Part shown: piece after piece, positions 33,617 through 40,931 of the stretch | How positions within the stretch are numbered: the first letter of the stretch is position 1 | Layout of the letters: every line of letters starts with the position of its first letter | Assembly: GCF_043944905.1 (NCBI RefSeq) | Contig: NZ_JBIMSN010000003.1 | Span: 62,001-126,000, forward strand | Length of the DNA: 64,000 bases | Source: Antrihabitans spumae | GTDB lineage: Bacteria > Actinomycetota > Actinomycetes > Mycobacteriales > Mycobacteriaceae | Direction of reading: 5' to 3' | The notes under the pieces: model-generated | What the model saw: the letters and a program-made list of their open reading frames with translations, nothing else | Database searches by the model: none | What the model was told of the DNA's origin: nothing | Translations under genes and position numbers: made by a program

Positions 33617-34483
33617 GTGCACGGCTACGCAAACGGCTTGAAGACGTTCGGGCTGCTGGTCGGCATGTCCGCGTTGATCGTGTTTGCGGGCGCGATGTTC
33701 CGCAACAGCACAATTCTGATCATCGCGATCGTTCTCGCTGTCGCGATGAACGGCTACGCGTACTTTGCCAGCGACAAGCTCGCGCTGCGAGCGATGCATG
33801 CCCAACCCATCACCGAGGTCGAGGCGCCGGTGATCTACCGCATCGTGCGCGAACTGGCGACCACAGCTCACCAGCCGATGCCGCGGCTCTACATCAGCCC
33901 GACCAACGCGCCCAACGCGTTTGCGACCGGACGTAGCCCACGGCACGCGGCCGTGTGCTGCACCAGCGGAATTCTGCAGATCCTCGACGAACGCGAACTA
34001 CGCGCGGTGCTCGGCCACGAACTGTCCCATGTCTACAACCGCGACATTCTCATCTCATCCGTAGCGGGGGCGATGGCAGCGGTGATCTCCGGCCTCGCCA
34101 ACCTCGCAATCTTCGCCTCGATGTTCGGCGGCCGCGGCAACGGAGGCGGACCGAACATGCTCGGTGTGTTGCTCGTCTCGCTGCTGGGTCCGATCGCCGC
34201 AACGGTCGTCAAACTCGCGGTCTCCAGATCGCGTGAGTACCAAGCTGATCAATCCGGTGCCGAGCTGACAGGTGATCCCCTCGCCCTCGCATCCGCGCTG
34301 CGCAAACTCGAACTGGGAGTCAGCGCGGCACCACTGCCGCCGGAGCCGCGCCTGGCGGCGCAGTCGCACATGATGATCGCCAACCCATTCCGCGGCGGCG
34401 AGCGCATCGGGAAGATGTTCGCTACCCACCCGCCGATGGCCGACCGCATCGCCAGGCTGGAAGCGATGGCACGGGGGGAGTAG
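33617..34483 (+). CDS. htpX: Membrane metalloprotease HtpX
   Basis: 288 residues from a GTG. M48B protease: zinc motif HELSH (residues about 135-139, in LGHELSHVYNRD), third ligand Glu in SRSREYQADQSGAEL, and membrane helices at about 9-45 and 150-205. It degrades misfolded membrane proteins under stress. In M. tuberculosis htpX also follows grcC1 (Rv0562-Rv0563). Its downstream region is the repeat mosaic. Confidence 0.95.
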   Translation: MHGYANGLKTFGLLVGMSALIVFAGAMFRNSTILIIAIVLAVAMNGYAYFASDKLALRAMHAQPITEVEAPVIYRIVRELATTAHQPMPRLYISPTNAPNAFATGRSPRHAAVCCTSGILQILDERELRAVLGHELSHVYNRDILISSVAGAMAAVISGLANLAIFASMFGGRGNGGGPNMLGVLLVSLLGPIAATVVKLAVSRSREYQADQSGAELTGDPLALASALRKLELGVSAAPLPPEPRLAAQSHMMIANPFRGGERIGKMFATHPPMADRIARLEAMARGE

Positions 34484-34546
34484 GGATGGCTGTGACACTG
34501 GACCTCGTGTGCGCTCGGTCGGGTTCGGCGCGCCCCTAGATGCCGT

Positions 34547-34590
34547 CTTCCCTCGTCGGCTCGCGCTGCGCGCATCGCTCCTCAGTCCAG
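34547..34590 (-). repeat. R3 core, inverted copy
   Basis: The complement of this segment begins CTGGACTGAGGAGCGATGCG and continues to CGACGAGGGAAG; it matches the R3 core at 35010-35056 and 35136-35182 with one mismatch in 44. Confidence 0.8.
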
Positions 34591-34633
34591 ACGACGCCGG
34601 CGCGCCGAACGGCGGCGGTCTCTGTAGGGCTGC

Positions 34634-34696
34634 GCGATTCGGTGGAGCGAATGTGGCACTGGTCCCGCGGGGCGGTACGGGTGTCGCATTGGCTCC
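34634..34696 (+). repeat. R1 repeat, copy 1 (63 bp)
   Basis: Begins GCGATTCGGTGGAGCGAATG and ends GGCTCC. It matches 34858-34920 over the full 63 bp with few substitutions and contains the GAATGTGGCACTGGTCCCGC core. Confidence 0.82.
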
Positions 34697-34710
34697 GCGA
34701 TATTGCGGCG

Positions 34711-34775
34711 TGAGGGTGGCGCTGACGTCGTCCAGCAGGGTGAGGGGCGCCCCGACCCCGCCTGAATGGTTGCGG
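34711..34775 (+). repeat. R2 repeat, copy a
   Basis: Runs from TGAGGGTGGCGCTGACGTCG to CCTGAATGGTTGCGG; near-identical to copy c at 34935-34998 and diverged from copy b at 34796-34858. Confidence 0.78.
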
Positions 34776-34795
34776 CGATCCGGGTTTGTGCGGAG

Positions 34796-34858
34796 TGAGG
34801 GTGGCGCTGACGCTGCTGGGTGGAGTGAGGGGCGCCCTGGCTCCGTGTGGGGTTGCGG
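34796..34858 (+). repeat. R2 repeat, copy b
   Basis: Shares TGAGGGTGGCGCTGACG, GTGAGGGGCGCCC and GGTTGCGG with copies a and c; the middle differs. It is preceded by GTTTGTGCGGAG, as copy c is. Confidence 0.72.
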
Positions 34859-34920
34859 CGATTCGGTGGAGCGAATGTGGCACTGGTCCCGCTGAGCGGT
34901 ACGAATGTCGCATTGGTTCC
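34858..34920 (+). repeat. R1 repeat, copy 2 (63 bp)
   Basis: Second full-length R1 unit. The inner 45 bp (34875-34919) align without gaps to the rpoB-rpoC hairpin at 49309-49353 with 35 identities. Confidence 0.82.
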
Positions 34921-34934
34921 AGGTTTGTGCGGAG

Positions 34935-34998
34935 TGGGGTGGCGCTGATGTCGTCCAGCAGGGTGAGGGGCGCCCCGACCCCGCCTGAATGGTTGCGG
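34935..34998 (+). repeat. R2 repeat, copy c
   Basis: Near-identical to copy a; its end merges into the first R3 unit. Confidence 0.78.
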
Positions 34999-35103
34999 GG
35001 CCGGCGCAGCCTGGACTGAGGAGCGATGCGCGAAGCGCGAGCCGACGAGGGAAGGCTGCGCCTAGAGGCCCAGCAACCCCTGCCCGAGCGCAGGCGAGGG
35101 CCA
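34984..35103 (+). repeat. R3 tandem repeat, unit 1 (120 bp, period 126)
   Basis: Starts CCTGAATGGTTGCGGGGCCG and ends GCAGGCGAGGGCCA. Unit 2 differs at two of 120 positions, indicating a recent tandem duplication. Confidence 0.88.
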
Positions 35104-35109
35104 GTGTCA

Positions 35110-35229
35110 CCTGAATGGTTGTGGGGCCGGCGCAGCCTGGACTGAGGAGCGATGCGCGAAGCGCGAGCCGACGAGGGAAGGCTGCGCCTAGAGGCCCAGC
35201 AACCCCCGCCCGAGCGCAGGCGAGGGCCA
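35110..35229 (+). repeat. R3 tandem repeat, unit 2
   Basis: Second unit of the 126-bp tandem; it ends three bases before the yajQ stop codon. Confidence 0.88.
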
Positions 35230-35232
35230 AAC

Positions 35233-35724
35233 TTACCGATAGTTCACAAACTGCAGCGCGATGCCGAAGTCTTCGTTGCGTAGCAGTGCCTGCACGGCTT
35301 GCAGGTCGTCGCGCTTCTTGCTGCTGACGCGGAGCTCTTCGCCCTGGATCTGGGCTTTCACGCCCTTGGGGCCTTCGTCGCGGATCTTCTTGGTGATCTT
35401 CTTCGCGTTCTCGGTCGTGATGCCCTGTACCAGGGTGCCGGTGATCTTGTAGATCTTGCCGGATTGGACGGGCTCGCCCGCGTCGAAGGCCTTGAGCGAG
35501 ATGTCGCGGCGGATCAGCTTCTCCTTGAAGACGTCGAGTGCGGCTTTGACGCGCTCTTCGGCTTCGGCGGTGAGGACGATCGCCTCCTCGCCGGACCAGT
35601 CGATGCCTGCGCCGGTGCCTCGGAAGTCGTAGCGCGTCGTCAGCTCTTTGGCTGCCTGGTGCAATGCGTTGTCGACCTCTTGACGATCGACCTTGCTGAC
35701 GACGTCGAAGGATGAATCGGCCAC
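35233..35724 (-). CDS. yajQ: YajQ-family nucleotide-binding protein (UPF0234)
   Basis: 163 residues, the usual family length, from GTG 35724 (VADSSFDVVSKVDRQEVDNA) with a GAGGAG Shine-Dalgarno. TTRYDFRGTGAGIDWSGEEA and AQIQGEELRVSSKKRDDLQA are the two ferredoxin-like modules. Members bind nucleotides or RNA, some bind cyclic di-GMP. Position next to tRNA-Tyr matches Rv0566c in M. tuberculosis. Confidence 0.93.
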   Translation of the reverse strand: MADSSFDVVSKVDRQEVDNALHQAAKELTTRYDFRGTGAGIDWSGEEAIVLTAEAEERVKAALDVFKEKLIRRDISLKAFDAGEPVQSGKIYKITGTLVQGITTENAKKITKKIRDEGPKGVKAQIQGEELRVSSKKRDDLQAVQALLRNEDFGIALQFVNYR

Positions 35725-35878
35725 TAAGTGCTCCTCGATGAGTTGTTTGGTCCCGACGTTATCGTTGCGCGCACGGCGCTGGCCACCCGGTTTGGTATTC
35801 GGGTGCGGGTTCGTTGTATTCTGCTCTGCGCGAGGAAGCAATACTTCGAACCTGGGTTCGAGAACGCTGAACGCGAAT

Positions 35879-35961
35879 GGCAGATTGCCCGAGCGGCCAA
35901 TGGGAGCGGACTGTAAATCCGTCGGCTTATGCCTACGTAGGTTCGAATCCTACATCTGCCA
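35879..35961 (+). tRNA. tRNA-Tyr (GTA)
   Basis: 83 nt class II tRNA. Acceptor GGCAGAT pairs with ATCTGCC (35954-35960), anticodon loop CTGTAAA gives GTA, there is a long variable arm, and the T arm is TAGGTTCGAATCCTA. No encoded CCA beyond the discriminator A and CA. Confidence 0.95.
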
Positions 35962-35973
35962 CACCGAAGAAAA

Positions 35974-36016
35974 TGCCCCGTGATCTGCCGCTGCGCAGGT
36001 TCGCGGGGCGTTTTCG
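35974..36016 (+). terminator. Terminator after tRNA-Tyr
   Basis: GCCCCG (35975-35980) pairs with CGGGGC (36004-36009) with further internal CTGC/GCAG pairing, followed by GTTTTCG. Confidence 0.7.
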
Positions 36017-36110
36017 TTGGTGCGAACGAGGGCTGCGCCGGTGTGCGTCGCACCACCCCTGACCTAACGGTTTGGCGTGTGGCCGCCACACTGTGTAACC
36101 TCTTGAAGGC

Positions 36111-36139
36111 TTCAAGCGCACCATGAAATGCTGGATAAT
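36111..36139 (+). promoter_or_regulatory. Promoter of tRNA-Thr/tRNA-Met/rpmG unit
   Basis: TTCAAG (36111-36116), a 17-base spacer and GATAAT (36134-36139), about 22 bp before tRNA-Thr. Confidence 0.7.
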
Positions 36140-36160
36140 TCTTGGTGCGGGCGTTGCCAT

Positions 36161-36233
36161 GCCCCCTTAGCTCAGTCGGTAGAGCGTTTCCATGGTAAGG
36201 AAAAGGTCAACGGTTCGATTCCGTTAGGGGGCT
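36161..36233 (+). tRNA. tRNA-Thr (GGT)
   Basis: 73 nt. Acceptor GCCCCCT/AGGGGGC, D arm GCTCAGTCGGTAGAGC, anticodon loop ATGGTAA giving GGT, T arm AACGGTTCGATTCCGTT. No encoded CCA. Confidence 0.95.
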
Positions 36234-36279
36234 CGCTGGATTGCGGTGCTGCATCGGTTAGGTGCAGTGTCAGATACCT

Positions 36280-36352
36280 GGCGGTGTAGCTCAGTCGGTA
36301 GAGCAAACGACTCATAATCGTTGTGTCGCCGGTTCAAGTCCGGCCATCGCTA
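36280..36352 (+). tRNA. tRNA-Met (CAT, elongator type)
   Basis: 73 nt. Acceptor GGCGGTG/CATCGCT with two G-U pairs, anticodon loop CTCATAA giving CAT, T arm GCCGGTTCAAGTCCGGC. The paired first position argues against an initiator tRNA. Confidence 0.93.
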
Positions 36353-36366
36353 CAACATGAACGAAA

Positions 36367-36405
36367 CCTGATCGAACCAGATCAGCCCTGATCGAACCAG
36401 ATCAG
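36367..36405 (+). repeat. Tandem 20-bp palindromic repeat before rpmG
   Basis: CCTGATCGAACCAGATCAG occurs twice with a 20-base period. Each copy is a hairpin (CTGATC/GATCAG, loop GAACCA). Possible RNA-processing or weak termination signals between tRNA-Met and rpmG. Confidence 0.75.
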
Positions 36406-36430
36406 AGACTTACTCGAAAGAAGGCGTCCC

Positions 36431-36595
36431 GTGGCCTCGACCGACGTTCGGCCCAAGATCACCTTGGCGTGCGTGGAATGCAAGCACCGTAACTACATCA
36501 CCAAGAAGAACCGGCGTAACGATCCGGATCGTCTGGAACTGAAGAAGTTCTGCCCGAACTGCGGCACCCACAGGGCGCACCGCGAGTCTCGCTAA
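36431..36595 (+). CDS. rpmG: 50S ribosomal protein L33
   Basis: 54 residues from a GTG (VASTDVRPKITLACVECKHR) with GAAGG six bases upstream. A zinc-ribbon form: CVEC near residue 14 and CPNC near residue 41 give the four cysteines. It lies directly before hadAB, as rpmG2 precedes hadA in mycobacteria. Too short for most automated frame lists but certain. Confidence 0.96.
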   Translation: MASTDVRPKITLACVECKHRNYITKKNRRNDPDRLELKKFCPNCGTHRAHRESR

Positions 36596-36676
36596 CTCCC
36601 TTCGTTCCGGTAGACGGTTGCACGTGGGGATGCCGACACGCCGGACCCGCGCGACGCGGCGTCCAACGTAGATAGG

Positions 36677-36688
36677 TAGATTTCCCAC
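36677..36688 (+). promoter_or_regulatory. Leaderless -10 element of hadAB
   Basis: TAGATT (36677-36682), six bases, then GTG 36689. No Shine-Dalgarno. Confidence 0.6.
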
Positions 36689-37747
36689 GTGACAAACAAC
36701 GTTGTTTCGGACACAGTCGAAGACGTTTACGCCCAGACCGAAGCTATGGTCGGGCACCACTATCGCGTCGACGACTACTACGAGGTCGGGCGCGAGAAGG
36801 TTCGTGAATACGCCCGCGCCGTTCAGGACTACCACCCGGTGCACTGGGACGAGAACACCGCTCAGGAATTCGGCTACGACGGCCTGCTTGCGCCGTTGAC
36901 CTTCATTTCTCTGGTCGGAATTCTGGCGCAGAAGCGACTTTTCGACACGGTCGTGACCGGTTACGACGCGAGCCAGATCATGCAGACCGACCAGGTGCTG
37001 GAGTTTCACAAGCCCATCAAGGTCGGCGATCAGCTGACCTGCGAGGTGTACCTCGATTCGTTCCGTCGCGCGCCCCAGGGTGCAGGGATCATCGTGACCA
37101 AGAACATCGTCACCGATCAGAACGACGAACTCGTGCAGACGACGTACACGACTCTTGTTGGCCGCGCCGGTGAGGCGATCGACGAGAACCTCGAGCACGC
37201 GGTCAAGGACGTCATGATGCACGGCGTCGGCTCCGACGCCCCATCCCATCTGCCGAAGCCGAAGTTGGCGAAGGGCGAGCCCGCGACCGCTGCTGTAGCG
37301 CCGATCGATGCTCCGGCAAGCAAGCACGCACGCGACTTCGACACGGTGTCGGTCGGCGACGAACTCCCACCGCGCACTGTTCGGTTGACGCGTGGCGACC
37401 TCGTCAACTACGCCGGTGTTTCCGGTGACGCCAATCCCATTCACTGGAGCGACACGGTCACCAAGCTCGTCGACCTGGACAACGTTGTCGCACACGGAAT
37501 GCTGACGATGGGCCTCGGCGCGGGCTTCGTGACGTCGTGGCTCGGTGATCCCGGTGCGGTTCGCGAATACAACGTGCGTTTCACAAGTCCGGTGTACGTG
37601 GATCCGCAGAAGGCTGCGGAGATCGAGTACACGGGCAAGGTGAAGTCTGTCGATGCGGAGTCGAAGACCGCCGTCGTCGCTATCACTGCCAAGTTCGAGG
37701 GCAGGCGAATTTTCGGCCGGGCGACGGCGACCGTCAAGCTGGCTTAG
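36689..37747 (+). CDS. Fused (3R)-hydroxyacyl-ACP dehydratase HadA/HadB
   Basis: 352 residues from a GTG. The N-terminal part (about 1-160; VGREKVREYARAVQDYHPVH, then LLAPLTFISLVGIL) is HadA-like; the C-terminal part (about 215-352; LTRGDLVNYAGVSGDANPIH, then GMLTMGLGAGFVTSWLGDPG) is HadB-like with the hydratase-2 Asp/His catalytic pair (D in SGDANP, H in IHWSD). The linker is Ala/Pro-rich. In mycobacteria these are separate subunits of the FAS-II dehydratase for mycolic acids; the fused form is known in relatives. No hadC follows; tRNA-Trp comes next. Confidence 0.93.
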   Translation: MTNNVVSDTVEDVYAQTEAMVGHHYRVDDYYEVGREKVREYARAVQDYHPVHWDENTAQEFGYDGLLAPLTFISLVGILAQKRLFDTVVTGYDASQIMQTDQVLEFHKPIKVGDQLTCEVYLDSFRRAPQGAGIIVTKNIVTDQNDELVQTTYTTLVGRAGEAIDENLEHAVKDVMMHGVGSDAPSHLPKPKLAKGEPATAAVAPIDAPASKHARDFDTVSVGDELPPRTVRLTRGDLVNYAGVSGDANPIHWSDTVTKLVDLDNVVAHGMLTMGLGAGFVTSWLGDPGAVREYNVRFTSPVYVDPQKAAEIEYTGKVKSVDAESKTAVVAITAKFEGRRIFGRATATVKLA

Positions 37748-37936
37748 CCGCGATTTCGGTCGGGCGCGGGCAGTAACGTACACTAAGTTTTCTGGGTTTT
37801 CTCAGCGCTGCGCGCTGCCCTGTAGTGCTGGTTCAGGCTACCGAGGGTGGCGCGCATCGTATGTGAACCCAGAGCGGACGGTTCGAAAGTTCGATTTCAC
37901 CGCAGCGCGGTGGGGCCAGCAATTCGATCCGACCGA

Positions 37937-38009
<73 letters not shown>

Positions 38010-38040
38010 CCCTGGATGTCAGCGACTGAGAGGATCGACG

Positions 38041-38484
38041 GTGAGCGACGAGCGCGACACGCGCGACGGCGGCGACGCGGAGGACAAGGTCTCCGGCAAC
38101 GCCGACCCGACTGCAGATGACGCGACCGAGCAGGCCGAAGCCTCGGTGAGTCGGCCGAGCGGCAAGCGGTCGAGTCGCAGGACGCGAACAGCGGAGTCTT
38201 CGGACTCGGCAGCGTCGTCCGCAGTGGCAACGGTCCGCAGGCCTCGGCCTGCAGGTGCGAGATCGTCCGCGACCGCGAGCAGGACCAAGCAGGAGAACGT
38301 CTTCAAGCGGTTGCGCCGGTTCCTGCGCGAAGTGATTGCCGAACTGCGCAAGGTGATCTGGCCGAACCGCAAGCAGATGGTCACCTACACAAGTGTTGTG
38401 CTGGTGTTCGTGGTCTTCATGGTTGCCTACATCAGCGGATTGGACCTGGCGTTCATCAAGGGCGTCAGCTGGCTGTTCGGATAG
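38041..38484 (+). CDS. secE: Preprotein translocase subunit SecE
   Basis: 147 residues from a GTG with GAGAGGA upstream. The C-terminal 65 residues are the SecE core: amphipathic RFLREVIAELRKVIWPNRKQ and one membrane helix (VVLVFVVFMVAYISGLDLAF). The first 80 residues are a long low-complexity extension, acidic then Ser/Arg-rich (SGKRSSRRTRTAESSDSAAS), typical of actinobacteria but with no known role. Followed by nusG. Confidence 0.95.
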   Translation: MSDERDTRDGGDAEDKVSGNADPTADDATEQAEASVSRPSGKRSSRRTRTAESSDSAASSAVATVRRPRPAGARSSATASRTKQENVFKRLRRFLREVIAELRKVIWPNRKQMVTYTSVVLVFVVFMVAYISGLDLAFIKGVSWLFG

Positions 38485-38567
38485 ACAGGAGCGGAGCCTG
38501 CGGGAGCGACCACCACAACTGCCGGCGCCCCACAGACCTACGTGACGACTAAGGAAGCGATTGCCAA

Positions 38568-39377
38568 GTGAGCACCCCGGAGAACGGCTCGACCCCGCAG
38601 GTTACCGACGAGGCCTCGGCCGATGAGCAGATCGTCCTCGACGAGGTGGCCTCCGATGACGCTGTCGCGGATGCGCCCGACGACGATGTGACGGCTGCCG
38701 AGGTCGTTGTCGACGAGGTGACGGGCGAAGAGGTCGAAGCCGAACCCGAAGAGCCTGTCGATCCCGTTGCGGAGATGAAGGCGGCGCTCAAGCGAGCCCA
38801 CGGTGATTGGTACGTCATTCACTCCTACGCCGGTTACGAGAACAAGGTCAAAGCCAACCTCGAGACCCGCGTTCAGAACCTCGACGTCGGCGACTACATC
38901 TTCCAGGTCGAAGTTCCGACCGAAGAGGTAACCGAAATCAAGAACGGCCAGCGTAAGCAGGTCAACCGCAAGGTGCTGCCCGGTTACATCCTGGTTCGTA
39001 TGGAACTCAACGACGAATCGTGGGGCGCGGTGCGTAACACTCCCGGCGTAACCGGGTTCGTCGGAGCAACGTCACGACCGTCACCGCTGTCGATCGACGA
39101 CGTCGTGAAGTTCCTGCTTCCGCAGGGAACTCAGAAGAAGGCCGCTGCCGGCACCGCCGGCGGGACGGAATCCACGTCCGCCGCGTCGACGAAGTCGGTC
39201 ATCGAGGTCGATTTCGAGGTCGGCGAGTCCGTCACGGTCATGGACGGTCCGTTCGCGACCTTGCCCGCCAGCATCAGCGAGGTCAACGCCGAGCAGCAGA
39301 AGCTCAAGGTGCTCGTGTCGATCTTCGGTCGCGAGACGCCCGTCGAGCTCGGCTTCACCCAGGTCGCGAAGATCTGA
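38568..39377 (+). CDS. nusG: Transcription termination/antitermination factor NusG
   Basis: 269 residues from a GTG with AAGGAAG upstream. An acidic N-terminal extension (about residues 1-75) precedes the NGN domain (GDWYVIHSYAGYENKVKANL) and the C-terminal KOW domain (VGESVTVMDGPFATLPASIS). The linker has an Ala/Ser/Thr-rich insert (KKAAAGTAGGTESTSAASTK). It binds RNA polymerase and links it to Rho and ribosomes. Confidence 0.96.
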   Translation: MSTPENGSTPQVTDEASADEQIVLDEVASDDAVADAPDDDVTAAEVVVDEVTGEEVEAEPEEPVDPVAEMKAALKRAHGDWYVIHSYAGYENKVKANLETRVQNLDVGDYIFQVEVPTEEVTEIKNGQRKQVNRKVLPGYILVRMELNDESWGAVRNTPGVTGFVGATSRPSPLSIDDVVKFLLPQGTQKKAAAGTAGGTESTSAASTKSVIEVDFEVGESVTVMDGPFATLPASISEVNAEQQKLKVLVSIFGRETPVELGFTQVAKI

Positions 39378-39460
39378 CCCGCGGAATAGTCGGCCACTCA
39401 AAAGACTTGCACTGCTAGCGCAAGAAACCCGAGCAATACACAAACAAGGAAACACGAGAG

Positions 39461-39898
39461 ATGCCCCCCAAGAAGAAGAAGAAGCTCGCCGGGATCATCA
39501 AGCTTCAGATCCAGGCCGGTATGGCGAACCCAGCTCCTCCAGTGGGTCCCGCGCTCGGCCAGCACGGCGTCAACATCATGGAATTCTGCAAGGCGTACAA
39601 CGCGGCGACCGAGTCGCAGCGTGGCAACGTCGTGCCTGTCGAGATCTCGGTGTACGAGGATCGGACCTTCGACTTCAAGTTGAAGACTCCGCCTGCTGCC
39701 CGCCTGCTGCTCAAGGCTGCCGGTGTGCAGAAGGGTTCCGGCGAACCGCACAAGACCAAGGTCGCCAAGGTGACCATGGATCAGGTTCGTGAGATCGCGA
39801 AGACGAAGCAGGAAGACCTGAACTCGAACGACATCGAAGCGGCCGCGAAGATCATTGCGGGCACAGCGCGTTCGATGGGTATCACGGTCGAGGGATAG
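39461..39898 (+). CDS. rplK: 50S ribosomal protein L11
   Basis: 145 residues. [35 protein letters not shown] and the C-terminal [16 protein letters not shown] are standard. N-terminal Lys run follows the initiator. Paired with rplA but separated by an unusually long 216-bp gap. Confidence 0.97.
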
Positions 39899-40114
39899 CA
39901 CTACCTGGGGTGGCGAGCCCCAAGCGAAGCGAGCCGGCCGAGTCTGGACTGAGGAGCGAAACGCGCGAAGCGCGAAGCGACGAGGGAAGACGAGGCCGAT
40001 AGGCGAGCGGAGCACGTTCTGAGCCGAAGGCGAAGGACAAATCGAACACAGTGGGAGAGCCGGCCAGGCTCGTAAACCACAACTGCCGAATACAAGAGCG
40101 TAAGGACAGAGAAC
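39899..40114 (+). other. rplK-rplA intergenic region carrying an R3-like repeat
   Basis: The 216-bp gap contains at 39944-39989 a copy of the R3 core (CTGGACTGAGGAGCGAAACG onward to CGACGAGGGAAG), set in Gly/Ser-codon-like GCGAAGCGAGC low-complexity sequence. The rplA Shine-Dalgarno (AAGGA) is just after. L1 autoregulation normally acts in the L11 leader, so this insert is not an obvious regulatory site. Confidence 0.7.
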
Positions 40115-40828
40115 ATGGCAAAAAGAAGTAAGGCGTATCTCGAAGCCGCAGCGAAGGTGGATCAGAGCGTTCTGTACAGCCCGCTGCAGGCAGCGAAGCT
40201 TGCGAAGGACACCGCGACGAAGAACACGGACGCAACCGTCGAGGTTGCCGTTCGGCTCGGCGTGGATCCACGCAAGGCGGATCAGATGGTTCGCGGCACG
40301 GTCAACCTTCCCCACGGCACGGGCAAGACCGCTCGGGTGATCGTGTTCGCCGCAGGCGAGAAGGCTGTCGAAGCTGAGGCCGCTGGTGCGGACGCAGTCG
40401 GCGCCGAGGATCTGATCGAGCGTATTCAGGGTGGCTGGCTCGATTTCGACGCCGCTATCGCGACGCCGGATCAGATGGCCAAGGTCGGCCGTATCGCGCG
40501 TGTCCTCGGACCGCGTGGTTTGATGCCGAACCCGAAGACCGGCACGGTCACGATGGACGTCACGAAGGCTGTCAACGACATCAAGGGCGGCAAGATCAAC
40601 TTCCGCGTCGACAAGCAGGCAAACCTGCACTTCGTCATCGGCAAGGCGTCGTTCGACGACACCCAGCTGGTTGCGAATTACGGTGCGGCACTGGAGGAGA
40701 TCCTCCGTGCGAAGCCGTCGTCGGCCAAGGGTCGCTACGTGAAGAAGGTTACGGTTTCGACCACCACCGGTCCGGGCATCCCGGTGGATCCGAACCGTAC
40801 CCGCAACCTCCTCGAGGATGCCGAGTAG
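40115..40828 (+). CDS. rplA: 50S ribosomal protein L1
   Basis: 237 residues, complete: VRLGVDPRKADQMVRGTVNL, the signature GLMPNPKTGTVTMDVTKAVN and the C-terminal KRYVKKVTVSTTTGPGI-like end. Stop at 40828, 26 bp before the sequencing gap. Confidence 0.97.
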   Translation: MAKRSKAYLEAAAKVDQSVLYSPLQAAKLAKDTATKNTDATVEVAVRLGVDPRKADQMVRGTVNLPHGTGKTARVIVFAAGEKAVEAEAAGADAVGAEDLIERIQGGWLDFDAAIATPDQMAKVGRIARVLGPRGLMPNPKTGTVTMDVTKAVNDIKGGKINFRVDKQANLHFVIGKASFDDTQLVANYGAALEEILRAKPSSAKGRYVKKVTVSTTTGPGIPVDPNRTRNLLEDAE

Positions 40829-40854
40829 CAAGTCCTTCCACAGAATCGACGGCC

Positions 40855-40891
40855 NNNNNNNNNNNNNNNNNNNNNNNNNNNNNNNNNNNNN
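40855..40891. other. Assembly gap (37 N)
   Basis: A run of N between rplA and the next gene. The flanks (CGACGGCC before, GGCCTCGGGGCCTGAAG after) are G+C-rich, so an unresolved terminator hairpin is likely. No gene call depends on it. Confidence 0.95.
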
Positions 40892-40931
40892 ACTGCATTC
40901 GGCCTCGGGGCCTGAAGTAGGGTTTGCGTTC

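Larger units (their letters stand above)
34484..35232. repeat. Non-coding repeat mosaic between htpX and yajQ
   Basis: About 750 bp without a credible gene. It is assembled from at least three repeat families in the order inverted core, R1, R2, R2, R1, R2, R3, R3. Long open frames exist on the minus strand, but they only translate the repeats and have no family resemblance. Relatives occur at 39944-39989 and 49309-49353. Individual units are listed separately. Confidence 0.85.

Noticed and set aside
34055..35230. Minus-strand open frame of about 390 codons over the repeat mosaic
   Set aside because: Its translation merely repeats the R3 and R1 units (ALACARAGVAGPLGAAFPRR twice), runs into htpX antisense and has no start signal.
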